Below, one piece after another: positions 1 through 8,086 of a stretch of DNA of 64,000 bases; positions within the stretch are counted from its first letter, which is position 1, and each line of letters starts with the position of its first letter. The position numbers and the translations under genes are program-made. The DNA comes from Ewingella americana ATCC 33852. GTDB lineage: Bacteria > Pseudomonadota > Gammaproteobacteria > Enterobacterales > Enterobacteriaceae. The stretch lies in contig NZ_JMPJ01000076.1 of the NCBI RefSeq assembly GCF_000735345.1, positions 62,001 to 126,000 of the forward strand, in the 5' to 3' direction. The notes under the pieces are model-generated. The model saw only the letters and a list, made by a program, of their open reading frames with translations. It had not been told where the DNA came from and searched no databases.

Positions 1-625
1 GCACCTGCGTCGCCAGCATAAATTCGCGCTCGCGCAGTGAGAGGATCTGCCCGCGCACCAGACGCGCCAGCTTAGGGCATTCAATCAGGCTAAGCATCAC
101 GATGACCATATAGATGCGCGAGTCCGGCGAGAAATCCAGCTCAGACAGCATCGCGCCCATCACCAGCAGCAAAGGCAAAGTGGGAATGGTCATCATCAGG
201 TCGGCAAGGCGCATGACGATTTTGTCCGTCAGGCCACCGACATAGCCTGAAAGCGCCCCGAGCAGATAGCCCAGCGTCACCGAAAGCAGCATGGTCAGCA
301 GGCCGATCACCAGTGAAATGCGCCCGGCCAGCAGCAGGCGGGTGTAGATATCACGGCCCAAAAAGTCAGTACCCAGCCAGTGCTGGGCATTGGGGGCTTT
401 GTTGATCATCAGGGCGTCGGTGGCTTCATCGCGCCAAGGGGAGAACATCGGGCCAAACACGCACCACAGCGCCATGACCACCAGCAGAATCAGACAGAAC
501 ATCGCCAGCGGGTTGCTGCGCAATGCTTTCCACGCCTGATGAAGGGGCGAAGGCGTGGCCTGCGCCAGTGCGGGGATCTGCGCTTTTCGCAGGCGGCGCT
601 GGCTGGAGAATAGAGAACTTAACAT
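1..625 (-). CDS. Peptide/nickel ABC transporter permease (DppC/OppC type), C-terminus cut by window
   Basis: Second inner-membrane permease of the ABC importer formed with the next two genes. Reading from the ATG at 625, about 208 residues are visible and no stop occurs before the window edge. It has the family layout: a cytoplasmic N-terminus, a first membrane helix near residues 38-60, an H-W-L-G-T-D-x-x-G-R-D motif near 83-93 typical of OppC/DppC, then further helices. Its ATG overlaps the TAA stop of the upstream permease by one base (TAATG), so translation is coupled. Downstream ATPase genes would lie to the left of this window. The substrate cannot be told from a permease. Confidence 0.9.
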   Translation of the reverse strand, partial: MLSSLFSSQRRLRKAQIPALAQATPSPLHQAWKALRSNPLAMFCLILLVVMALWCVFGPMFSPWRDEATDALMINKAPNAQHWLGTDFLGRDIYTRLLLAGRISLVIGLLTMLLSVTLGYLLGALSGYVGGLTDKIVMRLADLMMTIPTLPLLLVMGAMLSELDFSPDSRIYMVIVMLSLIECPKLARLVRGQILSLREREFMLATQV

Positions 626-1584
626 TATGACTTCACCCGAATTCGTGGATCAGCCCAGGCATAAAGCACGTCAGCGATCAGGTTGCCAAGGATAGTGAGT
701 ACCGCCAAAAACAGCGTGAAACCCATCAATACTGGGTAATCGCGGGCAGCCAGTGAGTCAATATTGATGTGCCCGGCTCCCGGCCAGTTAAAGACCTTCT
801 CGGTGATGATCGCACCCGAAAATAGCCCCGGCAGCTCAAAGCCCATCAGGGTGATCAGCGGCAACAGCGCGTTGCGCAGCGCGTGCTTGAAGATAACCGT
901 TCTCTCGCGCAGCCCTTTGGCGCGGGCGGTGCGGATGAAGTCCATGCGGATAACGTCCAACATGCTGGCGCGGAAGTAGCGCGTCAGGCTCCCGGCCTGC
1001 AACATCACCAAGGCCAGCACAGGCAGGATCAGGTGTGCTGCGACCTGCATCACCCAAGCCCAGCCGGTGGCATCGCTGCCGGTATTGGTCATGCCGCCGA
1101 CCGGCAGCCAGTGTAAATCCACCGCGAACCATTTAATCAGCAGCAGACAGAGGAAGAAGGTGGGGAAAGACATGGCGGCGAAAATCACCACGCTGACCAC
1201 GTGATCAAACAGCGAATAAGGTTTCAACGCTGAGACAATACCCACCGCCAGCGCGATGCCCCAATAGAGCACCATGGAGATCGCGGCCAGCAGGAAAGAG
1301 TTCCAGATATATTGGTTGAGCAGCTGACTGACAGGGATTTGGTATTGCAGCGAAAAGCCGAGATTGCCTTGCAGCAGCTGGCCCAGCCAGCGGAAATAGC
1401 GGGTAAGCATGGGTTGATCAAGGCCGTAAAGCGCTTTGAGTTCGGCGGCACGCTGCGCCGTGAGCGTTACGTTGCCATCAATAAAGTCGCCCGGAGTGAA
1501 CGCAAACAGCATGAAGATCAACAGCGAGGCGAGGAACAGCATCGGGATGGTTTGCAGCAATCGCCGCAGGATAAAATTTCTCAT
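625..1584 (-). CDS. Peptide/nickel ABC transporter permease (DppB/OppB type)
   Basis: First inner-membrane permease of a dipeptide/oligopeptide/nickel-type importer, 319 residues, which is the normal family length. The start M-R-N-F-I-L-R-R-L-L leads straight into a membrane helix, and G-L-D-Q-P near residues 54-58 is the usual OppB sequence. The EAA-type loop with A-R-A-K-G-L lies near residue 223, where the ATPase docks. It sits 51 bp after the binding-protein gene and overlaps the next permease gene. Family assignment is secure; the substrate is not known. Confidence 0.93.
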   Translation of the reverse strand: MRNFILRRLLQTIPMLFLASLLIFMLFAFTPGDFIDGNVTLTAQRAAELKALYGLDQPMLTRYFRWLGQLLQGNLGFSLQYQIPVSQLLNQYIWNSFLLAAISMVLYWGIALAVGIVSALKPYSLFDHVVSVVIFAAMSFPTFFLCLLLIKWFAVDLHWLPVGGMTNTGSDATGWAWVMQVAAHLILPVLALVMLQAGSLTRYFRASMLDVIRMDFIRTARAKGLRERTVIFKHALRNALLPLITLMGFELPGLFSGAIITEKVFNWPGAGHINIDSLAARDYPVLMGFTLFLAVLTILGNLIADVLYAWADPRIRVKS

Positions 1585-1635
1585 GACGTTCTCATTGCCA
1601 CTGCCAGCAAAGACCGGCAGTGGCGTTATTTCTGA

Positions 1636-3342
1636 TTATTTAACTACTTTCACATCCGGCAGGCTTCCCGTCAGACCGTTGTAGATATCCGGTTTGAAGC
1701 CTGTGACCCGTGCGCTACTGGCCGAGAGAATTTTACGGTTTGCCAACAAGATAACCGGCGGATCGTTCGCCAATACCTGATACAACTTGTGGTAAATCGG
1801 CTTGCGTTTCTCAATGTCCAATTCGGCATTGGCCTGATGGATCAGTTCATCCACCTGCGGGTTGTTGTATCCACCCTGAGTGGCGGCTTCTTTGCTGTAG
1901 AAATCCCATACGCCGTCGTGCGGATCGTTTAGCGTGCTGGTGCTAAAGGAAGCCAAATCGTAGTTGCCCGCTTTGCGTTGGGACATCAGCGCGTTGAAGT
2001 CCAACACCTGAGGTTTGAGCAGCACGCCAATCTGGCGATAGTTTTCTTTGGCAATCGGGATCAGCGCGTCGTTCAGCACTTTCTTGCTGACCAGCAGCGT
2101 CAGCTCAAGGCGCTTACCGTCTTTCTCACGAATGCCGTCAGAGCCGACTTTCCAGCCCGCTTCATCCAGTAATTTTTTGGCCTGCGCAGCGTCGTATTTG
2201 TACTGGTTCACGCCTTCGGAGTTAAAAGCCCAAGAGATTGGCGAGATAGGCTCGTTGGCGACGGTGCCATAACCCTGATAGACCACGTCGACCAATTTCT
2301 GGCGGTCAAGACCGTAAATCAGTGCTTGACGGACTTTGACGTCTTGCAGCGCCGGGCGGCGGAAGTTGAACTCAATTTTGCTGTAATCGCTCGAACCATA
2401 AAGGTTGATGTTGGCGAAGCCCAGTAGCTTGAGTTGTTCGATATCATCAGGGCGCGAGGTAAAGGCGTCGTAGTCGGTGTCACCGGTCTGGAACAGCTGG
2501 AAGTTAGTTGACGGGTTGGTCACGCGGTAGATAAAGCGCGGCGTTGGCGGCACACCTTTATAGTAATGGGTGTTGGCGTGGAAACGGATCTCTTGCCCCG
2601 GAATGTATTTCTCGTAGACATAAGGGCCATTGCCCAGCGGCTTGCCGTGCAGGGTTCTTAAATAGTCGAGATTGCCGCGCGAGTAGCCTTTGCCATAATA
2701 GGCTTTCGACAGCACCGGGCCGCCGATTTTTTGCAGCGTCGTCGCACCCGCTTCCGTGGTGGTGACTTGCAGGGTTTGCGGGTCGATCACTTTCAGCCCA
2801 GAAACGCTATCTGCTTTACCGGCTTTATAGTCATCCCCGCCGACGATATGGGCTAATGAAATGTCGGTGTCACCGTCATATTTCGGGTCATAAAGCACGG
2901 TCAGCGTGAACGCCACGTCTTCAGCGGTTAACGGCGATCCGTCGCTGAAGGTCAGATTGGGGTGCAGCTTGATGGTGTAGGTTTTGCCATCGGGGGATAC
3001 GGTCCAGCTTTCGGCTAAGCCGGGGACAGATTCGCCGTGGCTGTCTAAATCGATCAGTCGGGCGAAAATCACATTAGTGACGTTTTCATCCCAACCGTTG
3101 ACGAAGAAGTAAGGGTTAAAAATACCCTGAGGTTCAGAGATACCCGCGATCACGGTATCTTTGCGTAACTTAGCCGCAGCGGGAATTTGGCTGGCATCGG
3201 TGGCAGGCGTAATGCCTTCTTTTAACTGCTCGTCAGCAATAGACAGAGAGGAGAATAGAAGAGAGCCACAGAGCACTGCCAGCTTCAGTGGCGTAAAACG
3301 CGGCAGGCCGCGGGTCTTAGAATCGTGCAGAGACTTTGCCAA
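1636..3342 (-). CDS. ABC transporter substrate-binding protein, family 5 (DppA/OppA type)
   Basis: Periplasmic solute-binding protein of the importer, 568 residues, in the SBP_bac_5 size range. The likely start is a TTG at 3342, with GAGGAA eight bases upstream; no in-frame ATG has a better site. Residues 1-37 form a Sec signal peptide (basic start, hydrophobic L-A-V-L-C-G-S-L-L-F core, probably cut after S-I-A-D or nearby). Family hallmarks include E-S-W-T-V-S-P-D-G-K-T-Y near 120-131 and V-R-Q-A-L-I-Y-G-L-D-R near 340. First gene of the operon, so a binding protein followed by two permeases. Ligand unknown. Confidence 0.93.
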   Translation of the reverse strand: MAKSLHDSKTRGLPRFTPLKLAVLCGSLLFSSLSIADEQLKEGITPATDASQIPAAAKLRKDTVIAGISEPQGIFNPYFFVNGWDENVTNVIFARLIDLDSHGESVPGLAESWTVSPDGKTYTIKLHPNLTFSDGSPLTAEDVAFTLTVLYDPKYDGDTDISLAHIVGGDDYKAGKADSVSGLKVIDPQTLQVTTTEAGATTLQKIGGPVLSKAYYGKGYSRGNLDYLRTLHGKPLGNGPYVYEKYIPGQEIRFHANTHYYKGVPPTPRFIYRVTNPSTNFQLFQTGDTDYDAFTSRPDDIEQLKLLGFANINLYGSSDYSKIEFNFRRPALQDVKVRQALIYGLDRQKLVDVVYQGYGTVANEPISPISWAFNSEGVNQYKYDAAQAKKLLDEAGWKVGSDGIREKDGKRLELTLLVSKKVLNDALIPIAKENYRQIGVLLKPQVLDFNALMSQRKAGNYDLASFSTSTLNDPHDGVWDFYSKEAATQGGYNNPQVDELIHQANAELDIEKRKPIYHKLYQVLANDPPVILLANRKILSASSARVTGFKPDIYNGLTGSLPDVKVVK

Positions 3343-3546
3343 AAGACGTTCCTCATCAAGGTATTTGCATTAATTTTTACAAAACGTGACAAAGAGTAAG
3401 GTCGGGTTTTAAGCTTGTCTAACAACGAAAAAGTATGGCTTATAGCAAATTTGTACTGGCACTATGCTGGTAAGGCTGAACCATACAGCAGCTTATACTC
3501 ACGTCTAAAATAGCCATAATGAAGAATGTAACCAAGGGGTGGGCAG

Positions 3547-3765
3547 ATGATGATTTACAACGTGTTCGGGCGCCTGTTGGGCGTAAAGCAGGTCAATGGT
3601 CGCTGGCAGGTTTTCAACGTGGCGCTGCCCGAACGGAAGTACTCGCTCAATCATCAGGTCGCTATTCCAGACTTTATAGAAGAGCATGAGATAGCCACTT
3701 ACCTCGGCGACATCTTCCACGAAGCGGCCACTGAAAAACACCCGGATGTGCTAAAGGTGGAATGA
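3547..3765 (+). CDS. Small conserved protein, DUF7661-like
   Basis: A 72-residue protein starting at tandem ATG codons, with AAGGGG about 8-13 bases upstream. The N-terminus M-I-Y-N-V-F-G-R-L-L-G-V followed by R-W-Q-V-F-N-V and R-K-Y-S-L resembles a family of short bacterial proteins of unknown role (DUF7661, from memory). No membrane segment or signal is visible. It lies between the transporter operon and the initiator gene, transcribed alone. The antisense frame over the same span is shorter on family evidence and lacks a ribosome site. Confidence 0.6.
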   Translation: MMIYNVFGRLLGVKQVNGRWQVFNVALPERKYSLNHQVAIPDFIEEHEIATYLGDIFHEAATEKHPDVLKVE

Positions 3766-3817
3766 TTTCCTGCTCTCACCCAGTAAGCACTTACTAACCA
3801 TGTAAGCCATATTAAAA

Positions 3818-3840
3818 GAGCCCTCCCCTGAGGGAGAGCG
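3818..3840 (-). terminator. Probable rho-independent terminator after the initiator gene
   Basis: Read on the minus strand, GCTCTCCC and GGGAGGGC pair around a TCAG loop (one G-U pair) and are followed by TCTTTT. It lies about 80 bases past the stop of the replication initiator gene. Confidence 0.5.
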
Positions 3841-3918
3841 CCGAAATAAGGTGTTCTTCAGAAGTTAATTACGCGTAATTACGTGAAGATTAAAGCGGAT
3901 TTTGTGTTTGCTGCGGCA

Positions 3919-4908
3919 TCACTTCGCGGCGGCTTTTTTGCTGCGGGAACCGACTTCAGCCATCACTTCTTTCTGTTTGTTCTTATCGCCAATAATCTTA
4001 TACCAGCCCGCCAGCTTGCGAAGATCCGGCACTGCGGATTTTTCATCAGCATCGTAATTAGCTAATTTAATTCGATAATCTTCGAATATGGCGATACAGC
4101 GACGTGCCCACTCCCCCTCAAGCTGCGAGCCTGCTACAGCGCGTGGGCGACGCGGTAGGCGTGGTCGCATAGGCTTGGTGGCCTCTGGCGTGGACTCGTC
4201 CATGTAGGCGAATTTAATCGATACCACGGTTCTGCCACTCTTCACCGGCTCCCATACCACGGAGATGTCGGTATTGGCGTTGATCCGGTTGATCGTCGGC
4301 TCCAGCAGCTTCTGGCGGAAGTCGCGGTAATCCTCGTATTTGCCCGCCAAACCGGCCTTCTCGCGCATCCAATTAAGATCCAGTGTCACCTCAATGGCTT
4401 TGCCGGGGCGACGGCCGTAAAGGTTCTTGGCTTTGATCAACCAGCCATACAATCGCACCGAGAACGGCGTATCCAGCTTGGCAATGTTGGCAAAATTAAG
4501 TTTGGTAAAAGACTCTTTTAATTCATAGAGATAAGGGGCAACGTCTTGGCCGAAACGCAGCACGACGGCGCTGTGATCGTCGCTACTGACATACTCAAGT
4601 CGCGAGAACCAAGAGAGCTGAACCGTTCGGATCTTGCCGGTTTTAGCATCCGGCTTGTAGATAGTAACCGGCTTTTTCATCAAGCTTTCAGCGGCTTCGC
4701 GCAGCTGTCTGTGGCTGCTGGTGGGATTCACGCCATAGATCCGCTGATAATCCTGAGGGAAAAGTCGGTAAAGAGTGTCTGGCTGTGGTTTCCTGCTATC
4801 GATTTGGGCTAAAGCCAAATTGAGTAACCGCATCTCATCAAGCGTAACGCTATAAGCGCCCTCAAGAAGATCATTTCCCTGAACAACGGTTAGTTTATTG
4901 AGTTCCAT
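3919..4908 (-). CDS. Plasmid replication initiator, Rep_3 superfamily (RepFIB/RepB type)
   Basis: Initiates plasmid replication by binding the iterons upstream of it. The 329-residue length fits the family (about 250-350). The N-terminus carries the first winged-helix region with V-T-L-D-E-M-R-L-L-N-L near 22-32. The central part has F-S-R-L-E-Y and L-Y-E-L-K-E-S-F-T, and the second winged helix contains Y-G-W-L-I-K-A-K near 152-160. It ends in a basic, proline-rich tail (R-P-R-L-P-R-R-P-R). A 7-bp inverted repeat made of iteron half-sites sits 17-41 bases before the start and is a plausible self-repression site. Family is clear; replicon incompatibility type needs a typing search. Confidence 0.93.
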   Translation of the reverse strand: MELNKLTVVQGNDLLEGAYSVTLDEMRLLNLALAQIDSRKPQPDTLYRLFPQDYQRIYGVNPTSSHRQLREAAESLMKKPVTIYKPDAKTGKIRTVQLSWFSRLEYVSSDDHSAVVLRFGQDVAPYLYELKESFTKLNFANIAKLDTPFSVRLYGWLIKAKNLYGRRPGKAIEVTLDLNWMREKAGLAGKYEDYRDFRQKLLEPTINRINANTDISVVWEPVKSGRTVVSIKFAYMDESTPEATKPMRPRLPRRPRAVAGSQLEGEWARRCIAIFEDYRIKLANYDADEKSAVPDLRKLAGWYKIIGDKNKQKEVMAEVGSRSKKAAAK

Positions 4909-4924
4909 GTCGCAGGATCCATAG

Positions 4925-4949
4925 GTGGAATGTAGACAAATTATTCCAC
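4925..4949. promoter_or_regulatory. Inverted iteron half-sites before the initiator gene (possible autorepression operator)
   Basis: GTGGAAT (4925-4931) and ATTCCAC (4943-4949) are exact inverted copies, 11 bases apart, resembling the 3' half of the iteron (CTCCACAT). In well-studied Rep_3 plasmids, Rep dimers bind such inverted half-sites to repress rep. The inference rests on sequence and position only. Confidence 0.6.
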
Positions 4950-5034
4950 ATATAAATTGCTGCCGTAAAGCAAAAATACTAACTAATTAATTCTTTAATA
5001 TCATTATGTTATGTAAGTTCCAAAAAAGTGCGAT

Positions 5035-5985
5035 CAGGAAATTTCTCCACATAAGATTTTTCGAGATGTCTCGCAAGATAAGATCCTTGGCGATTTGTGG
5101 CGCTGACCGAACAGGAAATTCCTCCACATTAAGCGATAAGGATCGCACTTCGCCGTGCAACCCAATGTGAGATTTCTTTCGGTTGGGATCAGGAAATCTC
5201 TCCACATATGAACTTCCGACAGAGTTATTGGGTTGTGTGATCCAGCTCTCATCCCGCTATTTACTGGTTTCTAGCTGTGCCGATGCCCATCACAGGAAAT
5301 CTTTCCACATTAGCCTTCACCAAGCAGCAGGAAAAGTTTCCACATATAGCTGAGTCCGAGGCAACAGGAAATTTCTCCACATATCGCCCTGCCCCCTTTT
5401 GGAAAGGCCTATTGATAAGGGATCCACGCCTGTTAACAGGAAATCTCTCCACGTATGCAGAGATGTTAAATGATCAGATAATCTTTCCACATATAACAAT
5501 GTGACGCTGTCACAACGGCCATAAGTGGATGATTTAGTGAAAAGTATAAAGCGGAGGTTTAAGAGCAAGTATTGCAGCGCGAACAGGAAAAGTGTCCACA
5601 TTAGGCAACCAGAACCGTAACAGGAAATCTCTCCACCTTTAGCCATTACTGCAGCTGTTCAAGCCAGTGACTCATCCGTGACGCGGTAACAGGAAAAGTC
5701 TCCACATAAGGACGGGCAGACCAACAGGAAATTTCTCCACCTTTGGTACTCTCCCCTGTTTGTTGAGGAGCTAAACCCTTTACACATAACGCTTAGTGGC
5801 GAGGATCCTGCTAAAATGCTAAAAGTCCGAAACGGCCCTGAGTTATCAACAGGAAATTGCTCCACATATGTAAGATCATGATTTTCCGAAAGTTATCCAC
5901 AGGAAATTACTCCACTTGGAACAGGAAAAGGATCCACATTCAACAGGAATGATCTCCACATGAGACATGAAATCACTCCACATAT
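5035..5985 (+). repeat. Iteron array of the replication origin, 17 direct copies
   Basis: All copies lie in one orientation with consensus ACAGGAAATNNCTCCACATAT (20-21 bp). The conserved C of CAGGAAA falls at 5035, 5112, 5190, 5293, 5328, 5365, 5437, 5475, 5584, 5621, 5690, 5725, 5850, 5900, 5922, 5944 and 5966. Several copies have AAAAG or GATAA in place of AAAT, and three end in CTT instead of CAT. The last four are exactly 22 bp apart (two helical turns). Most of the others are 35-38 bp or about two or three times that apart. The initiator gene lies left of the array and parG right of it. No gene is supported in 4909-6169; ORFs there merely read through the repeats. Confidence 0.93.
5893..5901 (+). 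promoter_or_regulatory. DnaA box in the origin
   Basis: TTATCCACA is a perfect consensus DnaA box and runs into iteron 14. A near match TTATCAACA lies at 5843-5851 and runs into iteron 13. DnaA boxes beside iterons are typical of Rep_3 origins. Confidence 0.75.
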
Positions 5986-5989
5986 AGGC

Positions 5990-6110
5990 GTGTAACCTCA
6001 TGATAATAAAAGTGAAAAAGGTGCTCTAAAGAGAAAGGTTTAAAGTTAAAAAGAAACAAAAGAGTTATTAGATCTTTGGATCCTTCCACTAAAACAGGCG
6101 TCTGATGGAG
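5990..6110. other. AT-rich segment, candidate origin unwinding element
   Basis: Right after the tightly spaced iterons comes an A-rich stretch with many A-runs and few GC pairs, then AGATCT and GGATCC containing GATC methylation sites. This is the usual place for duplex opening in an iteron origin. Supported by position and composition only. Confidence 0.45.
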
Positions 6111-6132
6111 GTTGCCGAAGAAGTGAGAAGAT

Positions 6133-6158
6133 CATGCTGACCATCGCTGATCAGCATG
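6133..6158 (-). terminator. Hairpin after parG, possible weak terminator
   Basis: CATGCTGA (6133-6140) and TCAGCATG (6151-6158) are exact inverted copies just past the parG stop. There is no clean T-run after it on the minus strand, so it may instead be a binding site. Confidence 0.3.
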
Positions 6159-6169
6159 CAGAGCGGGGA

Positions 6170-6379
6170 TTAAATGCGTTCGTTGTGGATCAACCAGCCT
6201 TCGATCAGCTCGGTCAGAACATCTTTCATTTCGCGATCTTGCAAAAAGCAGCTGGTCTTGAAGCGCTTATGCAGATCTTCATCGATATTGGTTTGCAGCT
6301 TTTTGACACTGGATGGCGGTTTAGATACGGCCTCTAGCGCCGTATTGAGTTGCCGATGCTGGCCTAATTTCATTTTCAT
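6170..6379 (-). CDS. parG: ParG-like ribbon-helix-helix centromere-binding protein
   Basis: A 69-residue second gene of the partition operon. The first ~27 residues are basic and probably flexible. Residues ~28-66 ([18 protein letters not shown] then [13 protein letters not shown]) match the strand-helix-helix layout of ParG of plasmid TP228. In that system ParG binds short tetramer boxes at the centromere and its N-terminal tail stimulates the ParF ATPase. Its ATG overlaps the parF stop (ATGA). The adjacent 8-bp-grid array of GATT/AATC boxes is its probable target, which is inference from family behaviour. Confidence 0.8.
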   Translation of the reverse strand: MKMKLGQHRQLNTALEAVSKPPSSVKKLQTNIDEDLHKRFKTSCFLQDREMKDVLTELIEGWLIHNERI

Positions 6380-7002
6380 TTCAGCAACTCCATGATCTCT
6401 TTAGTCATAATTTCAATCTCCCCTTTCGCATTGCCGTCAGTGGTATCGAATACCGTGCCGCCATCCATCATGGTGCGGACATAAACCTGACGCTGAGAGG
6501 TGCCTGTTCTGAGTGCTGGCACGCCAGTGTCGGCAATCGACTCTTTCAACACTTCTAACATTTTAGCCGAAGCCACCTTCTTGGTGATCAGAAAACGCGC
6601 AATCACGGGTTGCAGGTTTTCACGCGCTTCTACGACCGCCAGGATAGCGCCACAGGCCGCAAAGTCTAAAGGTGAGGGAGTAACCGGAATTAACACCAAA
6701 TCGCTTACCATGACCGCTGCGGACGAAATTGCCGAAATGGCCGCTGCTCCGTCGATCACTACGTAGTCATACTCCTTCAGCTGTTTTCTGACGGTATAAA
6801 CCTCTTTCTCCGACGCTGCCTCTGCAAGGTCGAACTGGCACTTGCTTTCGTCATACCAGTTACTGATGCTGCCTTGTGGGTCAGTATCGACCATCACAAC
6901 TTTGTGTCCTTGTCTGGCGAGACAGGTTGCGATGTTAATGGACGTTGTGGTCTTCCCTACCCCGCCCTTCCCGTTCAGGAAGGAAATTATTTTCGCTGCC
7001 AT
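6376..7002 (-). CDS. parA: ParF-like ParA partition ATPase (Walker type)
   Basis: Drives plasmid segregation as an ATP-dependent, DNA-associated ParA-family protein. Residues 11-19 give the deviant Walker A motif [16 protein letters not shown] follows near 38-44 and V-V-I-D-G-A near 77-82. I chose the ATG at 7002 over the upstream one at 7047 because AGAGG lies seven bases before it and the 208-residue product matches short ParF-type ATPases that lack an N-terminal HTH. Such ATPases depend on the small RHH partner for repression and DNA binding. The long box array begins within about 30 bases upstream. Confidence 0.9.
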   Translation of the reverse strand: MAAKIISFLNGKGGVGKTTTSINIATCLARQGHKVVMVDTDPQGSISNWYDESKCQFDLAEAASEKEVYTVRKQLKEYDYVVIDGAAAISAISSAAVMVSDLVLIPVTPSPLDFAACGAILAVVEARENLQPVIARFLITKKVASAKMLEVLKESIADTGVPALRTGTSQRQVYVRTMMDGGTVFDTTDGNAKGEIEIMTKEIMELLK

Positions 7003-7028
7003 TGCAACCTCTTGATGATGGATGATGG

Positions 7029-7931
7029 GATCATGAGATTTCAGCATCTTTGAATCTTGGGATTATAAGATTTCAAGCTATCTTTATCATATAATCTCAG
7101 GATTCTGTGATTATGAAATCCATGAATCTCATGAGTACGGGATACTATAATGTTCGACGGCGAGGATTTCAATATCTCCGGATTTTGAAATCTCATGATT
7201 GCATAATCCTAGGATTCTAAGATTGCATGATTTAGGGTCACGATATCTTACGATTATACAATCTTGTGATTATCTCATCCTAGAATCTCAGGGCATTAGG
7301 ATTCTAGAATTTCAGGATTCCAGCATCATCTAAATCCCAGCCTTATGAGATTCTAAGATTCCACAATCTTGAGCTGCTATCGTCATGCAATCTTGGAATC
7401 CTTTCATTCTAGAATCATAAGATTTCAGGATTTTACCTATCCGAAATATGAAACATGCGATTCTCCTTCTAAAATAGAATTACTGTATCCTATGATTTTA
7501 GAATCCTTAAATCCTTAAATCCTTAAATCCTTAAATCCTTAAATCCTTAAATCCTTAAATCCTTAAATCCTTAAATCTCATGACCAATGATTTTATAATT
7601 GTTGGATGCTAGGAGTATGGGATTCTAGAATCATGTGAGGTTGAGAGTTGTAAAGCTAATCTTGGGATGTTGGAATCTAATGATTTCATAATCCTGTAAT
7701 CATTAATATTAAATCAATTGGTTAAAGGTGGTTGTGCCGTGTGTTGATGGCGGAGGAGGGGAGGGGGTAACAGGAATGAGCTAAATTCTGCTGCCAGTAA
7801 TTTGGTGATTCTGGGATGTAAGGATTGTGAGATTTTTGAATCTTAACATCTCATGATTCAGGGATTTCTAAATCTGGAACTTCGGTAAATCATAGGATTC
7901 TGTAATTATGTGATGCTTGGATTATGAGATT
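7029..7931. repeat. Expanded array of GATT/AATC tetramer boxes on an 8-bp grid (candidate centromere)
   Basis: No gene is supported in 7003-8086. From 7037 to 7928 I count about 60 exact GATT or AATC tetramers (one is the complement of the other) starting 8 bp apart, each followed by a variable 4-base spacer. Example starts: 7181, 7189, 7197, 7205, 7213, 7221, 7229; and 7807, 7823, 7831, 7839, 7855, 7863, 7871. Many empty slots hold one-base variants (GATG, CATC, TATC). The phase slips by one base in a few places (e.g. between 7229 and 7252). A gap with a G-rich stretch lies around 7715-7800. ParG-type RHH dimers contact tetramer boxes with 4-bp spacers, so this is probably the partition site, but it is far larger than the TP228 one. 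Confidence 0.8.
7502..7573 (+). repeat. Nine perfect tandem copies of AATCCTTA
   Basis: An 8-bp unit repeated nine times without error, in phase with the surrounding GATT/AATC grid (box AATC plus spacer CTTA). It looks like a recent slippage expansion of one array unit. It is not a CRISPR: there are no spacers and the unit is too short. Confidence 0.95.
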
Positions 7932-8086
7932 TACAGCTTGAAAAGCATGCCAAATATTTATACCGCTGCATAAAGTTTACCCATTAACTGCCGATAAGTT
8001 GTTCTCTGGGTGGTGACATCACGCTGGTTTTGGAGTGTCGACAGCCCGCAGATTAATCGCTTTTATCTTAGGTTATGGAGTGCGTT

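Noticed and set aside
3505-3741. 78-codon ORF on the minus strand over the DUF7661-like gene
   Set aside because: The plus-strand frame has a good ribosome site and family-like sequence; this one has neither.
5277-5646. Short ORFs on both strands in the iteron field
   Set aside because: They merely translate the iterons (repeated C-G-E-I-S or T-G-N-L-S-T strings) and are not genes.
7502-7573. CRISPR-like tandem repeat
   Set aside because: Unit of 8 bp with no spacers and no cas genes; it is part of the GATT/AATC grid.
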